Shown here piece by piece: positions 1 to 10,100 of a stretch of DNA of 64,000 nucleotides. The position numbers and the translations under genes were made by a program. The notes below the pieces were generated by a model. The model saw only the letters and a list, made by a program, of their open reading frames with translations, was not told where the DNA came from and made no database searches. The stretch is from Clostridia bacterium (GTDB taxonomy: Bacteria; Bacillota; Clostridia; Christensenellales; Borkfalkiaceae): the NCBI GenBank assembly GCA_017504165.1, contig JAFVRR010000001.1, positions 17,079 through 81,078 of the forward strand, given 5' to 3'. How positions within the stretch are numbered: the first letter of the stretch is position 1; each line of letters starts with the position of its first letter.

Positions 1-16
1 AAGGGGTTAAGTGGTT

Positions 17-661
17 ATGTCAAAATCGGTATACAGTTTAGTTTTAAACGATGAAGTGGTTGAACTTATTGATAAAATGGCAAGATACAACGGGCTTAGT
101 AGGTCTAATATGATAGAAAAAATCCTTGCGGACGCTACGGGGTACGAAACGCCAGAGAAAAGAGCGTACAATATTTTTGAAGAGATTGAAAGGCTTATAT
201 CTAAATCACAATCAATGCGGTATTTAAGCCAACCTTCGCAATATATGGCGTCTATTATGAGCGCGCTTGATTATAGATATAACCCTGCAATTAAATATAG
301 CGTTGAACTCTTTCCTAATTCCGACCATTTAGGGCAACTTAAGGTGACGCTTAGAACTCAAAATAGTATTCTTATAAATTTAATTAGTGATTTTTACACT
401 TTTTACACCTATTTAGAAAAGAAATACTACAATTCTAACGCGGTATTTATGTTTGACGGGGCAAAGATTACAAGGCTTTTCGACTTCCCTACCGTGAATA
501 TCACAACCAAAGAACTTGCCGAGCAACTTACCCTATACGTAAAGCAATTTGACGAACTTCTTAACGTTTATTTTAATAACTTGACTTTAGATACTAACCG
601 CCTTTTATATTTAGTAGAAAAAAGATATTTAGAACTTAAAAACGGACTAATAGTTATTTAG
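17..661 (+). CDS. Hypothetical protein with ribbon-helix-helix-like N-terminus
   Basis: A 214-residue protein I do not recognise as a named family. The first 45 residues (YSLVLNDEVVELIDKMAR..GLSRSNMIEKIL) have the pattern of a CopG/Arc ribbon-helix-helix DNA-binding module: a short strand, then two helices with the typical SRSN(M/L)I turn. The rest is helical and has no motif I can name. I chose ATG at 17 over the in-frame GTG at 11 because AAGGGG at 1-6 lies about 10 bases before the ATG but only 4 before the GTG. It ends 14 bases before clpB on the same strand, so the two are probably co-transcribed and it may be a regulator of that unit. Its promoter lies outside the window. Function is inferred only. 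Confidence 0.7.
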   Translation: MSKSVYSLVLNDEVVELIDKMARYNGLSRSNMIEKILADATGYETPEKRAYNIFEEIERLISKSQSMRYLSQPSQYMASIMSALDYRYNPAIKYSVELFPNSDHLGQLKVTLRTQNSILINLISDFYTFYTYLEKKYYNSNAVFMFDGAKITRLFDFPTVNITTKELAEQLTLYVKQFDELLNVYFNNLTLDTNRLLYLVEKRYLELKNGLIVI

Positions 662-675
662 ATACGAGGTGAATT

Positions 676-3255
676 ATGAGTATGGAAAATTTAACACAAA
701 AATCAATAGAGGCGCTAAATAGCGCGACGATGACTGCAAAGGAATACGGCAACCAACAAATAACCGGCTTGCACCTATTAAAAGCCTTAATATCGGACGA
801 AAACGGGCTTATAACAAGTTTATTAAAGAGTAATGGAAAAGACGTTTCTTCCATTTTAAACGACTGTTTAAAGGGTATTTCTAGACTTCCTAAAGTTTCG
901 GGCGGTAGCGAATATTTATCTGCCGACTTATCCGACGCAATCGAATCCGCAAAAAAGCAAGCGGGCGAAATGAAGGATGAATTTATTTCCGTAGAGCACT
1001 TGTTTTTCGGATTAATCGATAAACCGTCAAGCGAAGTTAAAGAAATATTTAAAAACCACCAAATAACTAAAGATTGGTTTTTAAAAGCCCTTCTTACCGT
1101 GCGCGGAAATACTAGGGTTACTAGTGACAACCCTGAAGACACTTACGACGTGCTTAACAAATACGGTCAAGACCTAGTAGAAAAAGCGCGCGAACAAAAA
1201 ATCGACCCCGTTATTGGGCGTGATGAAGAAATTAGAAACGTAATTAGAATTTTATCTAGAAAAACTAAAAACAACCCCGTACTTATCGGCGAGGCGGGCG
1301 TTGGTAAAACGGCTATTGCCGAAGGGCTTGCCATTAGGATTATGAAAGGCGACGTGCCGTCTAACTTAAAGGATAGAAAACTTTTTTCGCTTGATATCGG
1401 CGCGCTTATTGCGGGCGCAAAATATCGTGGCGAATTTGAAGAAAGGCTTAAAGCCGTTCTTAACGAAGTTAAGAAAAGCGAAGGTAAAATTATACTTTTT
1501 ATCGACGAACTTCACTTAATAGTCGGCGCGGGTAAAACGGACGGCGCTATGGATGCGGGCAACTTACTAAAACCTATGCTTGCAAGGGGCGAACTCCACT
1601 GCGTAGGCGCAACCACTTTAGACGAATATAGAAAATATATTGAAAAAGACCCCGCGCTTGAAAGAAGATTTCAACCCGTTATGGTTGACGAGCCAACCGT
1701 TGAAGACACTATTTCTATTCTTCGTGGCCTTAAAGAGAGATACGAAGTTTATCACGGCGTTAAAATTCAAGACAACGCAATAATAGCCTCTGCAACGCTA
1801 TCCAATAGATATATAACCGATAGGTTCTTGCCCGACAAGGCTATAGACCTTATCGACGAGGCGTGCGCTCTTATCAAGACGGAAATGAACTCTATGCCCG
1901 CCGAAATGGACGAAGTTTCTAGAAAGATTATACAACTAGAAATTGAAGAGGCGGCGCTTAAAAAGGAAACGGATAAACTCTCTAAAGAAAGGCTTTTAGT
2001 AATTGAAGAAGAACTTTCTAACTTGAAGGCGACTTTTAATGAAATGAAAGCCAAACTTGACCTTGAAAAGAGCGACATTTCTTCCGTTCAAACGCTTAGA
2101 AAAGAAATTGAAAACGTAAACGCCGAAATTGAAAAGGCGGAAAGAGAATACGACCTTAATAAAGCGGCGGAACTTAAATACGGCAAACTTCCTAGTTTAA
2201 AAGCAAAACTTGAAGAGGCGGAAAAAGCGCCTAAAACCACTACACTTCTTCGCGATAAAGTTACGGAAGAAGAGATTTCTAAAATTATTTCTAGGTGGAC
2301 GGGAATTCCTATTTCTAGGTTAAAAGAAGGCGAAAAACAAAAACTTATTAACCTTGAAAACGTCTTACACGAAAGGGTTATCGGTCAAAACGAGGCGGTA
2401 AAAAAGGTAAGCGACGCTATACTTCGTTCACGCGCGGGTATTCAAGACCCTAACCGCCCTATCGGCTCGTTTTTATTCTTAGGACCGACGGGCGTTGGTA
2501 AAACGGAACTTGCTAAAACGCTTGCCGAAACGCTTTTTGACGATGAAAAAAACATTGTTAGAATTGATATGACGGAGTATATGGAAAAGTTTAGCGTTTC
2601 AAGGCTTATCGGCGCTCCTCCAGGATACGTAGGTTTTGAAGACGGCGGTCAACTTACCGAGGCAGTTAGGCGTAAACCTTACTCGGTAGTATTATTCGAC
2701 GAGATTGAAAAAGCCCACCCAGACGTATTCAATATTCTACTTCAAGTTTTAGACGACGGTAGAATTACCGATAGCCAAGGTAGAACGGTTGACTTTAAAA
2801 ATACCGTTATCATTTTAACTTCTAACATTGGCTCTAACTATATTTTAGACGGCATTGATGAAAACGGCGAAATTGAAAATAGCGCTAAAGAAAACGTAGA
2901 AAATTTATTAAAATCTAGTTTTAGACCGGAATTTTTAAATAGGCTTGATGAAATAGTCTTTTATAAACCGCTTACTAAGACTGAAATAAGTTCTATAGTT
3001 GACTTACTTGTTAAAAACCTTAAGAAAAGGCTTCTTGATAAAGAACTTTACCTTGAAATTACAAAGCCTGCTAAAGACTTTATAATAGATAACGGTTACG
3101 ACCCCGTATACGGCGCAAGACCGCTTAAAAGATATATTCAGTCTTCTATTGAAACGATGATTGCAAAGTATATTATTTCTAACGATTTAACACCGCGATC
3201 TACAATTGTGATTGACGAAATAGACGGCGAACTTACTTTAAGCGTAAAAAATTAA
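676..3255 (+). CDS. clpB: ATP-dependent disaggregase ClpB
   Basis: An 859-residue Hsp100 chaperone that, with DnaK, solubilises aggregated proteins in the cytoplasm. The family order is complete: an N-terminal Clp_N repeat domain (about 1-145), AAA+ domain 1 with Walker A GEAGVGKT (205-212) and Walker [10 protein letters not shown], a coiled-coil middle domain (about 400-530) rich in Glu/Lys, AAA+ domain 2 with Walker A GPTGVGKT (603-610) and [13 protein letters not shown], and the C-terminal D2-small domain. The long middle domain marks ClpB rather than ClpC or ClpA. An AGGTGA ribosome site at 667-672 precedes ATG 676; ATG 682, two codons later, has better spacing and is an alternative start. 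The length is normal for the family. A perfect terminator hairpin follows. Confidence 0.97.
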   Translation: MSMENLTQKSIEALNSATMTAKEYGNQQITGLHLLKALISDENGLITSLLKSNGKDVSSILNDCLKGISRLPKVSGGSEYLSADLSDAIESAKKQAGEMKDEFISVEHLFFGLIDKPSSEVKEIFKNHQITKDWFLKALLTVRGNTRVTSDNPEDTYDVLNKYGQDLVEKAREQKIDPVIGRDEEIRNVIRILSRKTKNNPVLIGEAGVGKTAIAEGLAIRIMKGDVPSNLKDRKLFSLDIGALIAGAKYRGEFEERLKAVLNEVKKSEGKIILFIDELHLIVGAGKTDGAMDAGNLLKPMLARGELHCVGATTLDEYRKYIEKDPALERRFQPVMVDEPTVEDTISILRGLKERYEVYHGVKIQDNAIIASATLSNRYITDRFLPDKAIDLIDEACALIKTEMNSMPAEMDEVSRKIIQLEIEEAALKKETDKLSKERLLVIEEELSNLKATFNEMKAKLDLEKSDISSVQTLRKEIENVNAEIEKAEREYDLNKAAELKYGKLPSLKAKLEEAEKAPKTTTLLRDKVTEEEISKIISRWTGIPISRLKEGEKQKLINLENVLHERVIGQNEAVKKVSDAILRSRAGIQDPNRPIGSFLFLGPTGVGKTELAKTLAETLFDDEKNIVRIDMTEYMEKFSVSRLIGAPPGYVGFEDGGQLTEAVRRKPYSVVLFDEIEKAHPDVFNILLQVLDDGRITDSQGRTVDFKNTVIILTSNIGSNYILDGIDENGEIENSAKENVENLLKSSFRPEFLNRLDEIVFYKPLTKTEISSIVDLLVKNLKKRLLDKELYLEITKPAKDFIIDNGYDPVYGARPLKRYIQSSIETMIAKYIISNDLTPRSTIVIDEIDGELTLSVKN

Positions 3256-3262
3256 ATAATTA

Positions 3263-3296
3263 AAAACACGGTTGGAATTCCAACCGTGTTTCTTTT
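3263..3296 (+). terminator. Rho-independent terminator after clpB
   Basis: A perfect 28-bp palindrome (3263-3290, core ACACGGTTGG / CCAACCGTGT) is followed by a T-rich run, directly after the clpB stop. The symmetric stem could also stop minus-strand transcription arriving from the surface-protein operon. Confidence 0.9.
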
Positions 3297-3348
3297 TAAT
3301 TTTCCTTTATTAAGTTTTAATAAAGTACGTTTTAAAAGTTGCTACCTT

Positions 3349-6300
3349 TTATGCCTGTGGTAAAGTTCTCCAAACAGGAGCGCCACTTGTAGTATCCCAA
3401 TAAGAGTTGAACGAAGATAAATCTTTACCTGCATTAATTAAATCTTGCTTAGTAGCGTATTGTTCACTATGCTTATCAACAAGTGCACCAAACGTATTAA
3501 CGTCTACACCAGCTGCAGAAGTGATTGCACTTACACCTGTTGGAAGAGTTCCATTAGAAGCAACGCCCCAAATTCTAGCAACTGAAGTTGTACTTACAGT
3601 TACTTTTGTATTAGTTCCGTAAGTGTAATAACCATTATTGTTAGGAACAGTCCACGCTACATTTCTATACATTAATGGATAAGAAGTTATAAAGTAGTTA
3701 TTTTGGAATCCGCTCTTATTACGAGAGTTGAATGCAAATATACCGTCGTTAGCACAAGATTGTAAAATACCAATACTTGAAGCAACTTCAGTTTCACCTT
3801 CAAATACTACACCATCTACTATAGATACTGCAGGAGCATTTTGCCAATCTACTACTATATTATTCATTTCGTAGAAGTGGTTACCGTTCATACCAGAAAT
3901 TAAACCTTGAACGCTCTTAGAATCACTTGTAAGTTTAACAAAAATATTGCTAAATTTCATATATGGATATATTTTAGTTCCGCTATGCATACCGTCATTC
4001 ACAGTAAAGTTTGTAGCAGAAGCAATATTCGCATAGTATGCAAGAATTGAAGACGAAACCGCTTTAACGTTATATAAACCTACGTTTCTAACGATTGCAG
4101 CATAGTCAAACGCACCGAATAAACCACCTAATTTGTTGGATAAGTCCAAGTTGGAAATAGTATAGCCTTGACCATCAAATATACCGTTAAACGCTTTATT
4201 TCTTACACTTGTATTAGTTGTTTGATTATGAGTATAACCAGTTGCATCAATATTATTGCCAAGAATTACAACTTCTGCTTTATTTGTAGAATCGTTTGAA
4301 AGAATTAAGTATGCTAAATCTTCTTTATTCTTTAATATTTTATTTGCAATATGAAGGTCAGTAAAGTTATAGAGAACGTCATCTATAACAGCAGTAGCTT
4401 CTAGTGATGGGAATACACCGTTAGTAGTTGTAAGTTCAAAACTATTATCTCCAATAGTAATCAATACTTTTTCAGTTGCAGAACCTGTTAAAATTACCTT
4501 TTGTGTAAAGTCTTGAACTTTACCTTCAATAAGTGTTATAGGATAAGAATTACCATTATAACTAATAGTTAAGTTAGTAATATCACCCGTCAACTCTTCA
4601 ATGTTAAATACGCTAGTTGATAAATCAAAGTAAGTTTTAGCTGTAATTTCTTTTGTTTCTTTTTGAATTTTAGCAATATAAGTAGCAGTAGCAGTGTAAT
4701 TACCTATTGCTTGAGAAACTACAATTTCAACGTTTACTGCTTCAGTTGGAATAGTTGCGTTTTCTTTAATAATTACTTTGTTGCCACTAACTTCTAAATA
4801 ATCGTTTTCTTGAAGAGTGATAACGATATTAGAAGTATCTATAGCTTTACCATCGTTGAAACTGAAAGAGTATTCTTCGCTTGTATTAGTGAAAACAATT
4901 TCATCTACTTCTTCGCTTGCTTTGTTCAAAACAACGGATTTCACTATTTCTTTGTAAAGTCCTTTATAGTAAACCGCGCCGTTTGATACAACCCACATAT
5001 TAGAATTGAATTTGTTAAGTGAAGTTTTGTCAGTTTTTGTATCGCTAGCAAACGCCGTATAGTCGTCGTAACGTCTCATAACGATATTGTTTTCGCCTTT
5101 GTAATTTTCAGGTTTAACAAAAGTAGCGTTTCCTTCACTATCAGTATAATAATATTCAGGCCAGTAGTATGAACCACTTGAAGTTATTGCGTTAGTTTCG
5201 ATAACGTTTGCCATGTCTTTATCGTTATAAGCAACGCTGGCAGGGTTACCTGAAGATGCCGCAGTCATTCTAAACGTTAAACCACTATTAGTAGTATCTT
5301 TAGAAATTACGAATAAGTTTTCAATAGAATTCGCTAATGCGCTATCTACTATAGACGTAGAATTGTTGGCTTTATGTTGATATAAAGATTTACCCTCAAT
5401 ATAAACGTGTTCGTTAGCGTAATAGAATAAGGTTGGTTGACCAATGTTAGTTTCATAGGTCGCATGAGTAACGTTAGCCTCCACAACTATATTTTTTAAT
5501 ACAGTTCTTGGGTTTACTAACTGACCAAATAACATGCCCCTTCTACGCCATTTACTATTATTATTATTTAAAGTGCCTAACGTAATATATAAATCTTCAA
5601 ATACTGCCCCGCCTGTATCGTGGTCGGAATTAACGGACTCTGAATATGCAAGTACGCCCATAGGTGTGCCGTTGCCAGCAGGGAAATTATAATCTATAAT
5701 TGCAAGATTTTTAATATTAGCCTTGTGTGAAATTTGACCAAATATACCAACGCCGTTAACAACTTCTACGTTTTTAAGGGCATAGCCTTGACCGTCAAAA
5801 GTACCAACGAAAGGTCTATGCACACCGTATTGGGCGTTAGTAGCAGTAGTTGATGAAACAGCGTGTTCAATTTTATAACCAGTAAAGTCAAGGTCACAAC
5901 CTAAAACGTAATAACCATCGTTATAAAGGTCGCCGTATTCACCCGTTGTAGTATTACCGGCATAATAACCTTCTGCTGCGATTTCCGCTGATAAATCACC
6001 GATTTCAACTGCCGCTTTCATTTCCGCAACTGTAGTTATGTATTCAGTTACGTATTTAGCAGTAAGTTCGCTAACTTTGTTATCTTCATCAAATATATAA
6101 AGAGTGACTTTTTCGCCTAACTCTTCATCAAAAGCAACGTTTGATAAATCTAATTTGCCGTCAACTACTGGAACGTTTTGAGCCTTGTAAGCAACTTGCG
6201 CTTTTGTTGCAAATACGTACGCTTCGCCATTATCGTTTACGATTTCGCCGTCTTGTTCAACGTAGTTGTATCCCGTAATAGGAGTAACTGCAGTAAAGTA

Positions 6301-6939
6301 GTTTTTAGAAGAGATAAACGCCTTTTCAGTTTCGTTTAAGATATCCCCTTCTACGTACCAGTTTGCAACCATACGCATAGAACGAACGAGTGACGCAGTA
6401 TAGTACTTAGTACCGTCGATTTCATAATAACTTGTCGCTTTAAGTAGTTCCGCGTAAGACGCTTGTTTATACTTTTCAATTTTTAAAAGTTCTTCTTCAG
6501 TTGCGCCTTCAATTGTAGTTAAAGTATCGTCGTTTCTTAACATTTTAAGAACGTCAAGCGCGAAGTCTTCATTGTTGAAAGTAATAGACGCGTAATATTT
6601 GTAATTGTTACCCTCTTCAACGAATAACATATTTTCGCTAGTAACGTATGAAACGTATACTGGTGAAAATCCGTCTACGTCTGAAATTTTCGTACCAAAA
6701 CTAATTACTTTGCCTTCGTTTGCCTCTTTAAGAGCGTTGAAAGCCTCTTTAGTGATAGTCGTTTCAAAACGAATACCTGTGTAAGCATCTTCTCCCGCAG
6801 GGCTTCTAAGCGATGCGCCGACGATTTGCATACCACTAACGGCAACTTCTTCAGCCTTAACTGATTTTAAACCAGTTAAACCGAATACGCTAGTCACCGC
6901 TAACAGAAAGACGAGAATTCTAGTTAATAATTTTCTCAT
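3349..6939 (-). CDS. Secreted GLUG-repeat surface protein, 1196 aa
   Basis: An exported protein with a classical Sec signal peptide (positive MRKLLTR, hydrophobic core, cleavage near VKA-EE at about 30). Residues 32-220 form a domain seen in clostridial surface proteins, beginning GASLRSP...TGIRFETTI; I know it only as uncharacterised. Two GLUG-type blocks follow (about 330-660 and 850-1196). They have the marks FDGQGYALKNVEV..GVGIFGQI..ANIKNLAII and FDGQGYTISNLDL..GGLFGAF..AIVRNVGLY, and each ends in a SYWDTTSGAPVW-like tail. An Ig-like strand module lies between them. No LPXTG or other anchor is visible, so it may be released or bound non-covalently. It is the last gene of the 23.4-3.3 kb operon, and its modules are close relatives of those in the 2370-residue lipoprotein upstream. 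A role in binding glycan or substrate is inferred from context. GLUG repeats also occur in M26-type peptidases, but I see no peptidase motif here. Confidence 0.85.
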   Translation of the reverse strand: MRKLLTRILVFLLAVTSVFGLTGLKSVKAEEVAVSGMQIVGASLRSPAGEDAYTGIRFETTITKEAFNALKEANEGKVISFGTKISDVDGFSPVYVSYVTSENMLFVEEGNNYKYYASITFNNEDFALDVLKMLRNDDTLTTIEGATEEELLKIEKYKQASYAELLKATSYYEIDGTKYYTASLVRSMRMVANWYVEGDILNETEKAFISSKNYFTAVTPITGYNYVEQDGEIVNDNGEAYVFATKAQVAYKAQNVPVVDGKLDLSNVAFDEELGEKVTLYIFDEDNKVSELTAKYVTEYITTVAEMKAAVEIGDLSAEIAAEGYYAGNTTTGEYGDLYNDGYYVLGCDLDFTGYKIEHAVSSTTATNAQYGVHRPFVGTFDGQGYALKNVEVVNGVGIFGQISHKANIKNLAIIDYNFPAGNGTPMGVLAYSESVNSDHDTGGAVFEDLYITLGTLNNNNSKWRRRGMLFGQLVNPRTVLKNIVVEANVTHATYETNIGQPTLFYYANEHVYIEGKSLYQHKANNSTSIVDSALANSIENLFVISKDTTNSGLTFRMTAASSGNPASVAYNDKDMANVIETNAITSSGSYYWPEYYYTDSEGNATFVKPENYKGENNIVMRRYDDYTAFASDTKTDKTSLNKFNSNMWVVSNGAVYYKGLYKEIVKSVVLNKASEEVDEIVFTNTSEEYSFSFNDGKAIDTSNIVITLQENDYLEVSGNKVIIKENATIPTEAVNVEIVVSQAIGNYTATATYIAKIQKETKEITAKTYFDLSTSVFNIEELTGDITNLTISYNGNSYPITLIEGKVQDFTQKVILTGSATEKVLITIGDNSFELTTTNGVFPSLEATAVIDDVLYNFTDLHIANKILKNKEDLAYLILSNDSTNKAEVVILGNNIDATGYTHNQTTNTSVRNKAFNGIFDGQGYTISNLDLSNKLGGLFGAFDYAAIVRNVGLYNVKAVSSSILAYYANIASATNFTVNDGMHSGTKIYPYMKFSNIFVKLTSDSKSVQGLISGMNGNHFYEMNNIVVDWQNAPAVSIVDGVVFEGETEVASSIGILQSCANDGIFAFNSRNKSGFQNNYFITSYPLMYRNVAWTVPNNNGYYTYGTNTKVTVSTTSVARIWGVASNGTLPTGVSAITSAAGVDVNTFGALVDKHSEQYATKQDLINAGKDLSSFNSYWDTTSGAPVWRTLPQA

Positions 6940-6951
6940 AATGCCCTCCTA

Positions 6952-7065
6952 TTAAATACCCAAGTCGTCTAACCAATCAACTACGAAGTTTTGGAAAGAT
7001 GCGGTTACTATGTCAACTTGGTTGATTTGCTCAACTTCTATTGACGGGGTCAAATATTTTTTCAT
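6952..7065 (-). CDS. 37-residue peptide gene with strong ribosome site
   Basis: A small open frame encoding MKKYLTPSIEVEQINQVD... and ending VDWLDDLGI. It starts at ATG (7063-7065) behind a near-perfect Shine-Dalgarno TAAGGAGGT (7072-7080) at good spacing, better than most genes in the window. It sits between the 2370-residue lipoprotein (stop at 7145) and the 1196-residue surface protein, 12 bases upstream of the latter. The pattern M-K-K-Y-x-x-P-x-I-E-V-E followed by an acidic/TAS segment resembles short peptides I recall from gut Clostridia surface or glycan operons, with no function known to me. There is no signal peptide, no Cys pair and no leader-type double-glycine motif. It could be a translated regulatory leader, a small partner protein or a modified-peptide precursor. 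The coding call rests on the ribosome site, codon use and context. Confidence 0.75.
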   Translation of the reverse strand: MKKYLTPSIEVEQINQVDIVTASFQNFVVDWLDDLGI

Positions 7066-7144
7066 AAAAATACCTCCTTACATTCTAGTCCATAAGTTTA
7101 GTATTAAATAAAATTTTTATTTTAACTGCTAAATGCAGTCGTTT

Positions 7145-10100
7145 TTAATTAAGTTGTGGTAAACTTGCCCATACAGGATAACCGTTTGTAGTATCCCAGT
7201 AAGGTGATGACTTAAAGTAATTTAAACTATTGCCGACACCATTTGCAAACGCCGTGTTGTCGTTAAACGCAAGTATAGTGTTTCTATATTGAACGGTATA
7301 TGAAATATCACTTGCTACGCCCACGTCTAAGTTAACGAATCCGTTATAGAATGCCTTAATTCCGTCAAGCGTTGCATTGTTTGCAAAGCCGAATACTTTA
7401 GTTGGAGCGTAAGTTTTGTTATAAGTAAGCAAATACTTACTTCCGTCTGTATTAAAGTTATAATATCTACAACCGTTATTGTTGTTTAACTTAACCGTAC
7501 CCGTCTTATACATAAGTGGATATTTAGAAATAGTGTAAATTCTATTAAGCGTAGGTCTACCGCTCATAAGATAAGCGTAAGCGTCGTTTCCCGCGGTATA
7601 AATACCAACGCTTGAAGTAATTTCAGTAGTACCTTCGTATACTTTTCCGCCTTCTACTTTAACGGTAGGAGCATCTTGCCAATCTAAAACTACGCTTGTA
7701 ATTAAGAAGGTAAAGCCCGTGGTTGCTTGCTCGTAAATACCTTTTGGCATTGTAGTATCACTTGAATACTTAACGTAGATATTTTCCGTTCTCACGCCTG
7801 GGTAAGTTTTAGCGGTAATCCACGCTGGGTTATCCGCTCTACCAGCCGCAACAGAGCCTGTCTTAACCACGTAAGCAAGTACGGGAGCGTTAGACGCGTC
7901 TACGTTATATAAAGCAAAGTTTCTAACGATAGCAAGTAATCCAACTGAAGAGAACATACCGTATTTGTTAACTTTAAGGTTAGAAATTGTATAACCTTTA
8001 CCGTCGAATACGCCGTTGAAGTTTGCAACGTAACCGTCGGTTGAATAAGAGTAGGTGTGGTTGATCGCAATAGTTTCATCAACGCTTGTTGTTGAAACGT
8101 CGTCTTTAACTTCGATATTGTTGCCAAGTACGTAGTAACCGTAGTTTGCAGTTTTATCAGTTACCTTAAACGTTTCCAAATCGCCTTGAGTTTTTATAAC
8201 TTTTGAAACGAATTCTACGTTTTTAAGAGTGTAATTATTACCTTCAGTTGTAGAAACTAATACGGTAGCGCCGTTAAAGTCGCCGTCGTCTATAATTTCA
8301 AAGCCAACTTCCGCACCCGCGTTTTCGCCTGTTTTAACGAATAATTTATATCCGCTAACACCGTCGTTTAAGTTGTATGCGGTAGTTCTATTAGTAATTT
8401 CTAAACCTTCTACTAATCCGTTGTTTACGGTAAGGGAATAATTTCCCTCACCGTAACTTACGGTTGCGCTATTGATAGTGCCTTTAATTTCAGTAGTTTC
8501 AAATTTACCGGTCGATGCGTCTAAATACACAAGGTCGGTTATTTCTTTAGTGCTAGTGATTATAGCGTTGTAACTACTAGATACCTTAAAGCCGTTAATT
8601 TCTTGCTCAACGTTGATTGTAACGTTAAACGTTTCAGGTAAAATAACGCCCGATTTAATTTTTACGGTGTTTCCTAAAACTTCTAAATAATTACTATTAG
8701 AAAGTTCAATTAAAACGTTTCCGTCAATAACTTTACCGTCTTTAAAGCCAAAAGTATAAACGTCTGTAAGTTCATCAAATACTACTTCGCTTACATCTTC
8801 GCCCGCGTTGTCTAGCGCTACGCCTTTAATTATATCTTTATACGTTCCTTTATAGAAAACTGCGCCGTTTGATACAATAAACATATCGCTATTGAACTTA
8901 TTAAGTGAAGTCTTATCAGTTTTACTATCGCTAGCAAACGCAGTATAGTCGTCGTAACGCCTAATTACTATGTTGTTGTCACCCGAATAGTTTTCAGGTT
9001 TAATAAGCGTCGCGTTACCGTCGCCGTCCACATAATAATATTCTGGGAAGTAGAAGTTAGTTGATTGTTTAGTAGTTATAACTTTTGCCGTATCTTTATC
9101 GCCATAGGCTACCGCGTATTCGTTATGAGCGCTCTTACCAGTCATTCTAAATACTTGGTTGTTACCAGTTACGTCTTTAGAAATAACGATGATATTTTCA
9201 AACGCATTTGCTTTAGCCGATTTATAACTTGCGCCACCACTATAAGCGTGTTCGTTAGCGTAGTATGTTAAGATAGGTTGCGCGCCGTAAGTTTCGTAGT
9301 TAGATGAAGTGATATTTGCCTCAATTACGATATTTCTAAATGTAGTACGCGCATTTAACACAGCGCCGGTTAACATAGATTTTCTTCTATAAGCGTTACC
9401 GTTGTAACTAATTTCGCCAAGAGTTATATATAAGTTTTCAAACGTTGCGCCACCGTCTGCCCACGCGCTACCTAACGAATCGGAATATGCAAGAACCGCC
9501 ATAGGACTCATTCCGTTTACCGTAGCAGATGGGAAGTTATAGCCGATAATTGCTAAGTTTTTGATAGTAGCAGTCTTTGCTATTTGACCAAACACGCCCG
9601 CACCGTTAGTAGCAGATACGTTTTTAATAGCGTAGCCTTGACCGTCGAAGTAACCTGTAAACGGTCTATCTTTAGCGTAAGTTGGGCTTGTTACTTGATT
9701 TTCTGCTACGTGATTGATAGTTTCGCCCGTAAAGTCTAAGTCTTTACCTAAAAGGTAATAACCGTCGTTATAAAGGTCGCCTTGAGTGTAGCCTTCTACT
9801 GCGATTTCCGCCGATAAATCACCAATTTCAAAGGACTGTTTAAATTCTTTAACGCTTGTGATATATTCGGTAACTAATTTAAGTGAAAGCACGTCGTAAT
9901 CGTTGTTGTTATAGTACACTATAAAGATTACGTCTTCGCCTAAATCTTCAGTTAAAGTTGGAAGATTAACAACTAAGTTATTTTCCACAACTTCAAATGC
10001 AATTTCGCTTGAATAGTAAACTTTAGATACGTTTGAAAGGTCTAAACCGTCAACGATAAACGTACCGTCTTCTTCAACGTAACCCGTTTTGTCGATTTCT

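Noticed and set aside
654..1142. 162-residue minus-strand frame inside clpB
   Set aside because: It is fully overlapped by the certain clpB gene.
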